Assembly: GCA_038136035.1 (NCBI GenBank)
Contig: JAYPYV010000004.1
Coordinates: 55,326-119,325 of the forward strand
DNA from: UBA9926 sp023261215
GTDB taxonomy: Bacteria; Pseudomonadota; Gammaproteobacteria; Pseudomonadales; Azotimanducaceae
Length of the DNA: 64,000 nucleotides
Direction of reading: 5' to 3'
Part shown: piece after piece, positions 26,086 through 36,025 of the stretch
Numbering within the stretch: position 1 is the first letter of the stretch
How the letters are laid out: each line of letters starts with the position of its first letter
Position numbers and translations under genes: made by a program
The notes under the pieces: model-generated
What the model saw: the letters and a program-made list of their open reading frames with translations, nothing else
Databases searched by the model: none
Told to the model about the DNA's origin: nothing

Positions 26086-27090
26086 TTGAGTCTCGGAAAA
26101 GTTGATTCTGGTCGTGATCTAACCCAACCCACCTTGTTAACCCGACTAGAGCCTGACAATAGCCAGCACCTGGCCGAGTTGTGCGGGCCTTACGATCAAC
26201 ATTTGAGACAAATCGAAACTCGCCTTGGGGTCACGATTTCCAATCGAGGCAATGAATTTAAATTCACTGGTGAAGAACAGTCGGTAATCGCAGCCAAAGC
26301 CCTCATAACAAAGCTCTATCAAGAATTGGCTGACGGGTCACCGATGACCTCAGAGGCTTTGCATTTGGCGCTGCAAGACTCAGGCGTCGTTGCCCTCACC
26401 CAAGGGGCTGACGCCGGTTTTCAGATGATTAAAACGCGAAAGAAGTCGGTTAAGCCCCGGGGCTACAATCAAAATCGGTATGTGCAAGCCATCCGTGAGC
26501 ACGACATCAATTTTGGTATCGGGCCTGCCGGCACTGGGAAGACGTTTTTAGCGGTGGCTTGTGCTGTCGAAGCCTTTGAGCAAGAAAAAATTTCAAGGAT
26601 CCTATTGGTTCGGCCTGCAGTGGAAGCCGGAGAGAAATTGGGCTTCTTGCCTGGTGATTTAGCCCAGAAGATTGATCCCTATTTGCGTCCGCTTTATGAC
26701 GCACTCTATGAACTCTTTGGCTTTGAGCGGGTTGAAAAATTAATCGAACGAGGGTTTATAGAAGTTGCGCCACTGGCTTATATGCGAGGGCGCACCTTGA
26801 ACGACGCATTTATCATTCTTGATGAAAGCCAAAACACCACGGCTGAACAGATGAAAATGTTCCTCACTCGCATTGGCTTTGGGTCGACGGTGGTGGTGAC
26901 GGGTGATATGACGCAAATCGATTTACCCAGTAAAACGCAATCAGGTTTGCGTCATGCGATTAGAGTTTTGGGTGCCGTCGAAGGGATTTCTTTTACACAC
27001 TTTGGCGCCAAAGATGTGGTCCGTCATCCGCTGGTGCAGCGCATTGTCGAAGCCTACGAGATCCATGAAGGCAATGGTCGCGAGAGTTAG
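26086..27090 (+). CDS. ybeZ: PhoH-like ATPase (YbeZ)
   Basis: A 334-residue PhoH-family P-loop NTPase. An N-terminal KH-like part (about 20-90) is followed by the PhoH core with Walker A GPAGTGKT (near 147) and Walker B-like FIILDESQN. In bacteria it is encoded with YbeY and probably acts in RNA or ribosome quality control. The TTG start at 26086 has AAGGAG 10 bases upstream. A weak promoter (TTGACG 26015-26020, TAGCAT 26036-26041, 15-base spacer) may add to transcription from miaB. Confidence 0.92.
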   Translation: MSLGKVDSGRDLTQPTLLTRLEPDNSQHLAELCGPYDQHLRQIETRLGVTISNRGNEFKFTGEEQSVIAAKALITKLYQELADGSPMTSEALHLALQDSGVVALTQGADAGFQMIKTRKKSVKPRGYNQNRYVQAIREHDINFGIGPAGTGKTFLAVACAVEAFEQEKISRILLVRPAVEAGEKLGFLPGDLAQKIDPYLRPLYDALYELFGFERVEKLIERGFIEVAPLAYMRGRTLNDAFIILDESQNTTAEQMKMFLTRIGFGSTVVVTGDMTQIDLPSKTQSGLRHAIRVLGAVEGISFTHFGAKDVVRHPLVQRIVEAYEIHEGNGRES

Positions 27091-27120
27091 CGATTGGCGT
27101 TGCGTATCGGGGCTTCGAGC

Positions 27121-27618
27121 GTGAGCCACGGCCACCGCATCGAGATGATCAAACAGGCACGTGTAGAGCCGGAGTGGCTTGAGGGGTCGGATGTGCTCTT
27201 TGAGCAATGGATGATTGAGGTTCTGCCTCAATCATCCCTCGCCAAACGGGAAAAAAGCGCGAGAACGGAAACGTGTTTACTTCTTGCGACGGGTGTAGAG
27301 ATACACCGACTCAACCATGAATTTAGGGGGGTCGACCGTGAAACGAACGTGCTTGCTTTCCCGAATCGCACCTGGGTGGCGGAAGATCAGGTCGCACTCG
27401 GTGATTTGGTGATCTGTCCGAAAGTGGTCAGGCGGGAAGCGCGTGCCCAAGGGAAAGTCCCTCGAGCACATTTTCTTCATTTGCTCCTCCATGGCATGCT
27501 GCATTTATTAGGGTTTGACCATGTCACATCGAGGCAAGCTGCCGTTATGGAATCGAGGGAAATTGCGATGCTGGAAAGACTAGGGATACCAAACCCCTAT
27601 GCTGAGGCCGTCCTATGA
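27121..27618 (+). CDS. ybeY: Endoribonuclease YbeY
   Basis: A metal-dependent RNase needed for 16S rRNA 3'-end processing and ribosome quality control. The zinc motif H-x3-H-x5-H appears in HLLLHGMLHLLGFDH, and NVLAFP and LGDLVIC are conserved. The GTG at 27121 gives 165 residues and aligns best with the family's beginning; a TTG at 27094 would add nine residues and an ATG at 27145 would truncate strand one. Its stop overlaps the corC start by 4 bases. Confidence 0.93.
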   Translation: MSHGHRIEMIKQARVEPEWLEGSDVLFEQWMIEVLPQSSLAKREKSARTETCLLLATGVEIHRLNHEFRGVDRETNVLAFPNRTWVAEDQVALGDLVICPKVVRREARAQGKVPRAHFLHLLLHGMLHLLGFDHVTSRQAAVMESREIAMLERLGIPNPYAEAVL

Positions 27619-28463
27619 GCGACGCAGACTCGAGACCTGAAAAGAGTCGGTCCTGGCTTGAACGGCTGTCTATGGCGCTCACCGGCGAGCCCAGCAGTCG
27701 AGACGAATTGATCGAAGTATTGCGAGCGTCCGAACAGCGTGACCTTTTGGATGCAGAGGTGCTCAGCATTATTGAAGGTGCGCTGACGGTCTCTGACATG
27801 CGAGCGCGAGAGATCATGGTGCCCAGAGCGCAAGTGATTTTTATCCGTATTGATCAGACCCCGGCGGAAATCTTGTCGTTAGTGATTGATAGTCGGCATT
27901 CTCGATTCCCCGTACTTGCTGATGGTAGTGACGAAGTCCTCGGGATATTGCTCGCGAAGGACCTCTTGTTTCTCGCGCACCCGGATCGATCAGAGAAGTT
28001 TAACTTGCGTGACCTGCTCCGACCGGCATCAGGGATCCCTGAGAGTAAACGTCTGAACGTTCTGTTGCAGGAATTCCGAGCAAATCGGAACCATTTGGCT
28101 GTGGTTTACGATGAATACGGCTCCCTCAGTGGGATCGTCACGATTGAAGACGTGTTAGAGCAAATTGTTGGCGACATTGAGGACGAGTTTGATTACGACG
28201 AAGAGGACTTCATCAAGCCGCACACCGATGGCACCTACATGGTGAAGGCGCTCACCACCATTGAAGACTTCAATGACGTCTTCGGCACCCGATTTTCAGA
28301 CGATGAATACGACACGGTTGGCGGCATGATGATGCACCGAATTGGTCGCTTACCCACGAGAGACGACGTGCTCGATATCGACGGATTGGAGTTTAGAGTG
28401 ATGAATGCCGACAATCGACGCGTTCATCTGCTGCAAGTGACCCGCCGACCCGCGGATGTCTAA
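27615..28463 (+). CDS. corC: CorC/YbeX family CBS-domain protein
   Basis: A 282-residue cytoplasmic protein with a helical start, two CBS domains (about residues 65-185, motif MVPRAQV then SRHSRFPVL and VYDEYGSLSGIVTIEDVLEQIVGD cut by turns) and a C-terminal CorC/HlyC transporter-associated domain (about 195-275). It was linked to Mg/Co efflux, and in this position to ribosome and envelope maintenance together with YbeY and Lnt. It overlaps ybeY by ATGA and lnt by 8 bases. Confidence 0.92.
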   Translation: MSDADSRPEKSRSWLERLSMALTGEPSSRDELIEVLRASEQRDLLDAEVLSIIEGALTVSDMRAREIMVPRAQVIFIRIDQTPAEILSLVIDSRHSRFPVLADGSDEVLGILLAKDLLFLAHPDRSEKFNLRDLLRPASGIPESKRLNVLLQEFRANRNHLAVVYDEYGSLSGIVTIEDVLEQIVGDIEDEFDYDEEDFIKPHTDGTYMVKALTTIEDFNDVFGTRFSDDEYDTVGGMMMHRIGRLPTRDDVLDIDGLEFRVMNADNRRVHLLQVTRRPADV

Positions 28464-30018
28464 GGGTCAACGCGCCTTATTGCGTGACTTACTTCTGAGC
28501 CTGCCACTTGGCGTGCTCCTGACCTTGTCCTTTGCGCCTTTTGATCTTTGGTGGCTGAGCCTCTTCAGCTTAGCGGGTCTTCGCCTTTGGACAATGAATG
28601 TCGATCGAAGCACGGTGCTGATTCGATATTACGGGTTCGGGCTTGGCGCATTCGGCACTGGAATCAGCTGGATTTTCGTGAGCATTCACGAGTACGGCGG
28701 TGCCTCGGTTTGGCTTGCGCTCGTCATGGTGACTTTGTTTGTTTTTGCGTGGTCTTTGACGTTCCTGCCTCAGGCTTGGTTGCTCAACACGCTTGAACGC
28801 GCGCCTCGCACCGCGGGTGGGCATTGGTTCGCGGTTACCTGGGCCTTGGGCGAATTGCTGAGATCCCACCTACTCACGGGGTTTCCTTGGCTCTTGGTGG
28901 GCTATGGGCATCTTGAAACGCTCTGGTCGGGATGGGCCCCCGTGGGTAGCGTCTATCTGGTGGGCTTCTTCGTCGCGCTGTCTGCAGAGCTTGTTGTCCG
29001 GGCCATCAAATCGGCGTCCTGGTCGCGCACGGTGCCCCACATCAGCCTGCTTGTCTTGATTTTAGGTTTATCTATTTTGATGTCTTCACTGGCCTGGGTG
29101 TTGCCCGGGGAAAAGCGCTCTGTGGCCGGCGTTCAGGGTAATTTAGATCAACACACCAAATGGTATGCGCACCAGTTTCGCGAAAACTTTGATCGGCACT
29201 GGCAACCGACATTGGGTTTGCGTGATGTGTCCTTGGTGGTTTGGCCTGAGGCGGCATTCACAGATTTTCAGCAAAATCGTGAACGCTTGATTCGGGCAAT
29301 GGACGAAGAAATGATTCGGCGTGAGGCGGGTCTTATATTGGGTATTCCTGGTCGGGATGATGAGGGGTACACCAACACGGCGCTCGGGCTTGGGAAGGCC
29401 CAAGGTCAATACATCAAACGTCATTTGGTGCCTTTTGGGGAGTACGTGCCGCTGGAATCTTGGCTTCGTGGCGTCATAACTTTCTTTGATCTACCGATGT
29501 CGCGAAATCAGCCTGGCCCAAGAGAGCAGGCCCCGTTGACCTTGAACGGCATAACCCTGGCGTTATCGATTTGTTACGAGATCGCCTATCCCGAACTGGT
29601 TCGCAGTGCTGCGAGAGATCCCGGTCTCCTAGTTACCATCAGTAATGACACTTGGTTTGGCGATTCCATAGGACCCTGGCAGCACCTCCAGATCGCGCAG
29701 ATGAGAGCACTCGAGATGGGGAGAGATTTGTTGCGGGTCACCAACAATGGTGTAACCGCGCTCATTGATGCGACCGGTAAACAGATTGCAATGCTGCCTC
29801 GGAATGAGCCCGGCGTGCTCGTTGGCGAAGTCTCGATGTATGAGGGTAAGACGCCATTTCAGACCTGGGGGTATCGATTTCTATGGACGGTGTTGATGGT
29901 GGCGTTTTTCGCGAATGTGCTGTGGGTTTGGCTTGCAAAGCAGAAAGGGCGCTCAGGTTTTCCCCACGCCCAAGAGTCAGATGAGGTAGAATTGCCGCCT
30001 TCGAAAAAAGGACCTTGA
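28456..30018 (+). CDS. lnt: Apolipoprotein N-acyltransferase Lnt
   Basis: Transfers a third acyl chain to the N-terminal Cys of lipoproteins in the inner membrane. The 520-residue protein has about seven helices in its first 215 residues, a periplasmic nitrilase-like domain (about 220-475) and a final helix. The catalytic triad is Glu in VVWPEAAF, a Lys in the following loop (candidate KRHLVPFGEY) and Cys in LALSICYE. ATG 28456 overlaps corC. The lipoproteins in this window, such as the amidase at 5088 and LptE, are its kind of substrate. Confidence 0.93.
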   Translation: MSKGQRALLRDLLLSLPLGVLLTLSFAPFDLWWLSLFSLAGLRLWTMNVDRSTVLIRYYGFGLGAFGTGISWIFVSIHEYGGASVWLALVMVTLFVFAWSLTFLPQAWLLNTLERAPRTAGGHWFAVTWALGELLRSHLLTGFPWLLVGYGHLETLWSGWAPVGSVYLVGFFVALSAELVVRAIKSASWSRTVPHISLLVLILGLSILMSSLAWVLPGEKRSVAGVQGNLDQHTKWYAHQFRENFDRHWQPTLGLRDVSLVVWPEAAFTDFQQNRERLIRAMDEEMIRREAGLILGIPGRDDEGYTNTALGLGKAQGQYIKRHLVPFGEYVPLESWLRGVITFFDLPMSRNQPGPREQAPLTLNGITLALSICYEIAYPELVRSAARDPGLLVTISNDTWFGDSIGPWQHLQIAQMRALEMGRDLLRVTNNGVTALIDATGKQIAMLPRNEPGVLVGEVSMYEGKTPFQTWGYRFLWTVLMVAFFANVLWVWLAKQKGRSGFPHAQESDEVELPPSKKGP

Positions 30019-30021
30019 ACC

Positions 30022-32639
30022 ATGTCCGGTCAGCCATCGATTCCCGCATACGACCCGCAACAGTTGGAGCGAGATGAACAGACCCGATGGACGGAAGATC
30101 AGACGTTTAAGGTGTCTGAAGCGCCAGACCAAGAAAAATTTTATTGCCTTTCGATGTTCCCCTACCCAAGTGGCCAGCTCCATATGGGCCATGTCAGGAC
30201 CTACACCCTGGGCGATGTGATTGCGCGATTTCAGCGGTTAAATGGCAAGCAGGTGTTGCAACCCATGGGGTGGGATGCCTTTGGGTTGCCGGCTGAAAAC
30301 GCGGCGATTAAGAACCAAGTACCCCCAGCGCATTGGACGCGTAACAACATCGCTTATATGAAGGGGCAAATGCAGCGCTTAGGGCTCGCATTTGATTGGA
30401 GTCGCGAGTTCGCCACGTGTGATGTGGACTATTACCGCTGGGAGCAGTGGTTTTTCACGCAGATGTTTGAGCGTGGCCTGGTCTATAAGAAAGCAGCTTG
30501 GGTTAATTGGGACCCGGTAGATCAAACGGTTCTCGCGAATGAACAGGTTGTGGACGGGAAAGGCTGGCGGTCAGGTGCGCAGGTTGAGCGACGTGAACTC
30601 GCGCAATGGTTTGTCAAGATCACCGACTACGCGGAAGAGCTTCTCAATGAGCTCGATGGGTTAGACGGTTGGCCTGAAAAAATAAAAACCATGCAACGCA
30701 ATTGGATTGGCCGATCTGAGGGTGTAGAACTGACCTTCCCTATGGAAGCCTTTGGTGGAATCACGGTTTACACCACTCNNNNNNNNNNNNNNNNNNNNNN
30801 NNNNNNNNNNNNNNNNNNNNNNNNNNNNNNNNNNNNNNNNNNNNNNNNNNNNNNNNNNNNNNNNNNNNNNNNNNNNNNGTAGAACTGACCTTCCCTATGG
30901 AAGCCTTTGGTGGAATCACGGTTTACACCACTCGGCCAGATACGTTGATGGGCGCAACCTATCTCGCCGTGGCGCCTCAGCATCCGGTCGCCAAGGCGGC
31001 AGCTGAGAAGAATCCGTCGATCGCTGAATTTGTTGAAGCCTGCAATCAAGTCAAGATGGCAGAAGCCGATATGGCGAAGCTTGAAAAGTTGGGCATGGAC
31101 TCCGGTTTTGTTGCTCAGCACCCTTTGACGGGCGAAGACATTCCGGTCTGGATCGCTAACTTTGTTCTAATGGAGTATGGCAGTGGGGCGGTGATGTCGG
31201 TTCCCGCACACGACCAGCGAGATTGGGAATTTGCCAAAAAGTATCAGTTGCCCATTCAGCAGGTCATCGCGGCTGTGGACGAGACCAGATCTTTAGATGA
31301 GGCTGCGCTGGTTGAGAAACATACGTTGATCAATTCTGGTCAATTTGACGGTCTTGATTTTCAAGGCGCGTTTGACGCCATTACTGCGGTCCTGGAGGAG
31401 AAAGGCCTTGGCGCGAAGCAAACCAATTATCGTCTGCGAGATTGGGGCGTTTCTCGGCAACGCTATTGGGGTTGCCCTATCCCGATGATTCATTGTCCTG
31501 CTTGTGGTGCTGTACCTGTCCCGGAGCAAGATTTGCCGGTTGAACTGCCGACGGAGGTGGTCTTCGAGGGCGTGGGCTCACCGCTTAAGAAAATGGAAGC
31601 TTGGTCTAAAGCCGACTGCCCGAGATGTGGTGCGGCTGCAGAGCGAGAGACCGACACGTTTGATACCTTCATGGAATCCAGTTGGTACTACGCACGTTTT
31701 ATGTCGAGCGACGCCAGCACTTCTATGCTCGATGAGCGTGCGCGCTATTGGGGTCATGTTGATCACTATGTTGGCGGAGAGGAGCATGCAATTTTGCATC
31801 TTCTCTATGCTCGGTTTTTTCACAAGGTGATGCGCGACTTTGGACTGGTTGAAGGCAACGAGCCGTTCGAAAAGCTCCTCGCTCTGGGGATGGTTCTTAA
31901 AGACGGTAGCAAGATGAGTAAATCATCAGGTGATGCCGGTGACCCACAGCATTTGCTTGATCAGTTTGGCGCTGATGCAGTGCGAATGGCCATGATGTTT
32001 GCTGCGCCTCCCGAGCAGAGCTTTGAATGGGCAGAAAATGGTGTTGAATCTGCTCATAAGTGGCTTCGAACGCGGCTTTGGGTCGCAGTGCATGAGGTTA
32101 AGGCCCAGGGTCACGCCCATGCGCTTTTGGTGAGCGAGATGAACGACGCTGATATTGATCTGCGGCGTCAGACGCACGAACTGCTTGCGAAAGCCCATGA
32201 TGATTATGGGCGCCGTTTGGCCTTTAATACCGTGGTTGCCGCGGCCATGAGCCTCATGAACGCGGTCAACAAGTACGACTCCACGTCGAGCCAACGCCTC
32301 CCCGTATTGTATGAAGCGCTGTCTGCGGTGGTGATGGTGATGTCACCGATTACGCCCCATATCTCAGCCCATCTCTGGCGCGTCTTGACCGAGACCGATT
32401 TGAATGCGGCCACTTGGATGATGGCTGACGAATCTGCGATGGTTAGAACAAGCGTGTCTTTGGTCGTCCAGATCAACGGTAAAGTGAGAGCGAATGTCGA
32501 CGTCCCGGCAGACATTACCGAGCCCGATGCAACGGCGCTCGCCGTCGATCATCCCAACTGCCAAAAGTATTTTGAGGACAAAACCGTTCGTAAGGTCATT
32601 TTTGTTCCCGGCAAACTGATTAATTTCGTTGTGAACTGA
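30022..32639 (+). CDS. leuS: Leucyl-tRNA synthetase (interrupted by assembly gap)
   Basis: Class I synthetase charging tRNA-Leu. The HIGH motif is HMGH (residue about 55) and the KMSKS loop is DGSKMSKSSGD, with the CP1 editing domain and zinc-like cysteines (CPACG, CPRCG) between. As given, 100 N sit inside the editing domain and the frame changes across them. The 55 bases before the Ns (30724-30778) are repeated exactly after them (30879-30933). Removing the Ns and one copy (155 bases) restores one frame of 820 codons, near the family length. The gene is therefore almost certainly intact in the organism. Confidence 0.93.
30724..30778 (+). repeat. First copy of 55-bp gap-flanking duplication
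   Basis: This 55-bp leuS segment abuts the N run and is identical to 30879-30933. It is a contig-end overlap, not a biological repeat. Confidence 0.9.
30779..30878. other. Assembly gap (100 N) inside leuS
   Basis: Exactly 100 N, the usual placeholder for unknown distance. The identical flanks show that the true gap length is minus 55, so nothing is missing. Confidence 0.95.
30879..30933 (+). repeat. Second copy of 55-bp gap-flanking duplication
   Basis: Identical to 30724-30778; see leuS. The length 55 equals a common de Bruijn k-mer size, which explains its origin. Confidence 0.9.
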
Positions 32640-33136
32640 TGAGTGTTCTCCGAGCGTCGCTGATTTTCTGTCTCTTGCTTGGAGGGTGTGGATATCAGCT
32701 ACGTGGGAGCGACTATTGGGCTAGCATGCCGTCGCTGGCCATTGCAGAGGTCGCCCAGCCTTCCTTAAAAGCCGCTCAAGAGGCGCTGGTTTCATCGGTG
32801 CGAGTCGGGCCCTTATCTGAACCAACCTATACCGTTGAATTGATTGATGAGACGTATCAAAAGTGGCCGATTGCGGCCTCTCCGCTGGATGCAGTCATTA
32901 ACTATCGAGTAACCCTCCGTTGGTCTGTTGAAGTCTTTGGGCCTGAAGGTCAATGGGTCCTCTCACAGAGTGCGGAGACGGCAGATCGCTTTGTTGAGCA
33001 GCGTAGTAATTTGCTTGCTGCGGGTGAGGCCGAGGAGCGAAGGCTCAATCAGCTGCGGAACACGTTGGGAGACCAACTGGTTCGGCAAATTGGTCAACGG
33101 CTCGCTAATATGGCAGTCAGTCTGCAGACCCGCTGA
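32639..33136 (+). CDS. lptE: LPS-assembly lipoprotein LptE
   Basis: Outer-membrane lipoprotein that plugs LptD during lipopolysaccharide export. The 165-residue product begins with a lipoprotein signal ending LLLGGC (lipidated Cys17), directly followed by GYQLRG, the family's conserved opening. The C-terminal helix (RLNQLRNTLGDQLVRQIGQR) is also typical. ATG overlaps the leuS stop (TGATG). The position between leuS and holA is the standard gammaproteobacterial place. Confidence 0.92.
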   Translation: MSVLRASLIFCLLLGGCGYQLRGSDYWASMPSLAIAEVAQPSLKAAQEALVSSVRVGPLSEPTYTVELIDETYQKWPIAASPLDAVINYRVTLRWSVEVFGPEGQWVLSQSAETADRFVEQRSNLLAAGEAEERRLNQLRNTLGDQLVRQIGQRLANMAVSLQTR

Positions 33137-33147
33137 AGTCAGATCTT

Positions 33148-34146
33148 ATGAAGATTTACCCCGACAGGCTCGAAGCACACTTAGAAAAATCGTTGATGCG
33201 CCTGTATTGGGTATCCGGTGATGAGCCGCTATTAGTGCAAGAAGCGGCCGATGCGGTGCGCGCGGCTGCTCGGAGAGCAGGTGTGGAAGAACGGGTGGTC
33301 TTTCATGTGGAGCGTGGGTTCGATTGGCAGGACGTTCTAAATGAGTCTGACGCGCTGTCGCTCTTCGCGTCTCGCAAATTAATTGAAACTCGACTGCAGA
33401 ACGGGAAACCGGGTGACAAGGGCTCGAGCGCGTTATCGGAACTCGCCAAAGCGCAAGACGAGAATGTGATCCTGGTGACGTCACCCAGAGTCGATGCGGC
33501 GACTCAAAAAACCAAGTGGTTTAAGTTGGTGGATCAAGCGGGTGGGATTGTTCAAGTTTGGCCGCTCGCACCCAAGGATCTGCCTCCTTGGATTCAGCGA
33601 CGAATGGCGAGCCGAGGGCTCAAAGCCGATCGAGCGACAGTGAATGCGCTCGCGCGGAAAATAGAGGGAAACTTACTCGCAGCGGTACAAGAAATCGACC
33701 GCTTGGCGCTACAAGCCACTGATGGCCAGGTGAATCAGGCGATGGTTGAGAGCGCGGTCAGTGATCAAGCGCGATTCGACGTCTATCAGTGGTTGGACGC
33801 CGCGCTTTCGGGCCAAGCGCCTCGGAGTCTTCGAATGCTTCGAGCGCTTGAGGCTGAGGGTGTCGATGTTGTTTTGATCGCGGGTGCACTGACCCGAGAG
33901 GTCAGGCAGTTGTTGCAAATGAAGCAGCATGCGGCAACGTCAACGATTGAAGATGCCGTTCGTCAGTATCGGATCTGGCCCAAGCGGCAGCCGTTAGTTG
34001 GAAAAGCTTTGAGACGGCTTGACCTTGATGAGCTGAGAGAACTCTTTGTGGCGTTATCTCAGCTCGATCGCCAGGCCAAAGGCCAGTGGCCGGGGGACCC
34101 TTGGCAGCACTTGAGCGATTTGAATTTGAAACTTTGCGGTGCTTAG
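33148..34146 (+). CDS. holA: DNA polymerase III delta subunit HolA
   Basis: Clamp-loader subunit that opens the beta clamp. The 332-residue protein has the three-domain layout: an N-terminal AAA+-like part (YWVSGDEPLLVQEA near residue 20, DWQDVLNESDALSLFASRKLIE by pieces), a lid region around 150-215 (KIEGNLLAAVQEIDRLAL), and a helical collar domain to the end. Eleven bases separate it from lptE. nadD, the common next gene, is absent; a convergent phosphatase follows. Confidence 0.92.
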   Translation: MKIYPDRLEAHLEKSLMRLYWVSGDEPLLVQEAADAVRAAARRAGVEERVVFHVERGFDWQDVLNESDALSLFASRKLIETRLQNGKPGDKGSSALSELAKAQDENVILVTSPRVDAATQKTKWFKLVDQAGGIVQVWPLAPKDLPPWIQRRMASRGLKADRATVNALARKIEGNLLAAVQEIDRLALQATDGQVNQAMVESAVSDQARFDVYQWLDAALSGQAPRSLRMLRALEAEGVDVVLIAGALTREVRQLLQMKQHAATSTIEDAVRQYRIWPKRQPLVGKALRRLDLDELRELFVALSQLDRQAKGQWPGDPWQHLSDLNLKLCGA

Positions 34147-34166
34147 TCGAACCTTCGTGGAGGGCG

Positions 34167-34715
34167 TTAATTCACGACCGTCAGCCGGGACTCGCCTTGA
34201 GCGACAAGCGTCAGCTCGCCGTTGGTTTGCCGGAAGGTTGTGATGCTGGCGTTGTCGGGCCTAAAGACCAAAACCTGATCATCCTTGGTCACCGCAGAGA
34301 CCAAGGCATTGATTGCAACGAAATGCGAGAAGATCACTGTGTCCTCCCGCGCTTCCTTCAAGACATCAACAAGTGACGCTTGCCAGGCCTGTAAGGCTTC
34401 GCTTTGGTTTGACCACTGGCCTTGCATAATGCCCTGAAGCCAAGCACCCCGCTCGCTGACTGATAAGTTGGGTGAGGGGATTTCAGAGACGCGCGGTTCT
34501 AAAGTAACGGATTCTCCGATTGCTTGAGCGTAGGGATGGGCAGTTTCCTGCGCTCTTTTCAGCGGGCTCGACAGAACACGTTTGGGGCGTGCAGTCAAAA
34601 GCGTCTTGGAGGCGGCCTCAGCCTGTGCGCGGCCAAGATCATCTAGACCTGGATCGGGATCTTCCGAGTAACCGGCGGCGGCCTGTCCATGGCGAACGAG
34701 GTAGATGAGGGGCAT
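34167..34715 (-). CDS. Histidine phosphatase family protein (SixA/PhoE-like)
   Basis: A 182-residue branch-1 histidine phosphatase. The phospho-acceptor motif is LVRHGQ (His9), the second Arg is in SSPLKRAQETA, and the second catalytic His is in VIFSHFVAINALV (about residue 127). The substrate cannot be told; relatives act on phosphohistidine, sugar phosphates or nucleotides. Single gene, convergent with holA. Confidence 0.85.
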   Translation of the reverse strand: MPLIYLVRHGQAAAGYSEDPDPGLDDLGRAQAEAASKTLLTARPKRVLSSPLKRAQETAHPYAQAIGESVTLEPRVSEIPSPNLSVSERGAWLQGIMQGQWSNQSEALQAWQASLVDVLKEAREDTVIFSHFVAINALVSAVTKDDQVLVFRPDNASITTFRQTNGELTLVAQGESRLTVVN

Positions 34716-35017
34716 AGAGTATCTCCTTTGGTGAGCTGCGGGAGCGGCGCGCGACCATGGTAATTTGAGGGGTTAATGGTATCCTTATCGGCCGCTGTTT
34801 GCCTCGGTCGTGTGAATCATTGCGCCAGGAGTTGAATCTTCTCGTGATTGGAAACTTCCGCAAAGGTAGCAGAAGCGCAGTTTGAGCGCTTTCGGAATGA
34901 TGACATCACTTATCGATCCTTGCTGATCGGGAGGCGCCCGTTGGAAGGCTTCTAAAAAAGCTTTCTTATCAATGGGTTGCCGTAATAGAAGGTTTACACC
35001 AGTAGTAAGGTACACGC
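34716..35017. other. Leader region of the cobST operon
   Basis: About 300 bases between divergent genes. There is an imperfectly placed 6-bp hairpin (34873-34891, AAGCGC/GCGCTT) but no GCCACTG B12 box, so no cobalamin riboswitch is evident. A minus-strand frame of about 60 codons with a CxxC pair lacks a credible start. GTAAGG before 35018 is the cobS ribosome site. Confidence 0.4.
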
Positions 35018-36007
35018 ATGGCAAAGCAAAAAGGCGCCCTAGGCGGAAATGGTATCCCAGACACAACCGTCAGTGCCAAAGAACTGTTCGGACTTGAAGT
35101 TGAGATGGCGGTGCCAGCATTCTCTGAACCCTCAGAGCATGTGCCCAATATTGACCCCACCTATTTGTTTAATCCCGAGACCACGCTTGCGATTCTTGCA
35201 GGCTTTGCACACAACCGACGGTGCATGATTCAGGGGTATCACGGGACGGGGAAATCGACCCACATCGAGCAGGTTGCAGCGAGACTGAATTGGCCCTGCA
35301 TTCGAATCAACCTCGACTCCCATGTCAGCAGAATGGACTTGGTGGGTAAAGATGCCATTGTTTTAAAAGAAGGGCAGCAGGTGACGGAGTTCAAAGAAGG
35401 ACTTCTGCCCTGGGCACTCCAAAGGGCTTGTGCCATTGTATTTGACGAATATGACGCCGGACGTCCGGATGTGATGTTCGTAATCCAACGCGTTTTGGAG
35501 GTTGAGGGTAAGCTGACGCTCCTTGATCAAAGCCGAGTGATCAGCCCACACGAGAGCTTTAGGATGTTCGCAACGACGAACACCATTGGCCTCGGAGACC
35601 CCACCGGTCTCTATCACGGGACCCAGCAGATTAACCAAGGGCAGATGGACCGTTGGAACATCGTGACGACGCTGAATTATCTGCCACACGAGAGCGAAGT
35701 CGACATCGTTTCGGCCAAACATCCCGGAATGGATAAATCAACGCTGTCGCACATGGTGTCGGTGGCGGCGCTCACCCGGCAAGGATTTATCAACGGCGAT
35801 ATCTCGATCGTCATGTCACCGAGAACCGTCATTATGTGGGCTGAAAATGCTGCGCTCTTTAACGATCTCGGATTTGCCTTCAGGCTGACCTTTTTGAATA
35901 AGTGTGATGAGACCGAACGCCCGATCATCGCCGAGTACTATCAGCGTTGTATGGGCACGGAGCTGCCAGAATCCAGCGCGGGTATCGTCCTGAACCAGGG
36001 CGCCTAG
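35018..36007 (+). CDS. cobS: Cobaltochelatase-type AAA+ subunit CobS
   Basis: A 329-residue AAA+ ATPase of the aerobic cobaltochelatase family. Walker A is GYHGTGKST (73-81), Walker B is AIVFDEYDAG (about 138), and the CobS-specific GDPTGLYHGTQQINQGQ precedes the WNIVTTLNYLPHE sensor region. With CobT it would form the ATP-driven ring that helps CobN insert cobalt into hydrogenobyrinate diamide. No cobN or other corrin gene is in the window. Followed by cobT after 18 bases. Confidence 0.92.
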   Translation: MAKQKGALGGNGIPDTTVSAKELFGLEVEMAVPAFSEPSEHVPNIDPTYLFNPETTLAILAGFAHNRRCMIQGYHGTGKSTHIEQVAARLNWPCIRINLDSHVSRMDLVGKDAIVLKEGQQVTEFKEGLLPWALQRACAIVFDEYDAGRPDVMFVIQRVLEVEGKLTLLDQSRVISPHESFRMFATTNTIGLGDPTGLYHGTQQINQGQMDRWNIVTTLNYLPHESEVDIVSAKHPGMDKSTLSHMVSVAALTRQGFINGDISIVMSPRTVIMWAENAALFNDLGFAFRLTFLNKCDETERPIIAEYYQRCMGTELPESSAGIVLNQGA

Positions 36008-36025
36008 GTAGGGACAGGCAGGCGG

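Noticed and set aside
30724..30933. True tandem duplication in leuS
   Set aside because: The 55-bp copies abut a 100-N placeholder and removal of one copy restores the frame, so it is an assembly overlap.
34716..35017. Cobalamin riboswitch before cobS
   Set aside because: No B12 box (GCCACTG) or matching architecture could be found in the leader.
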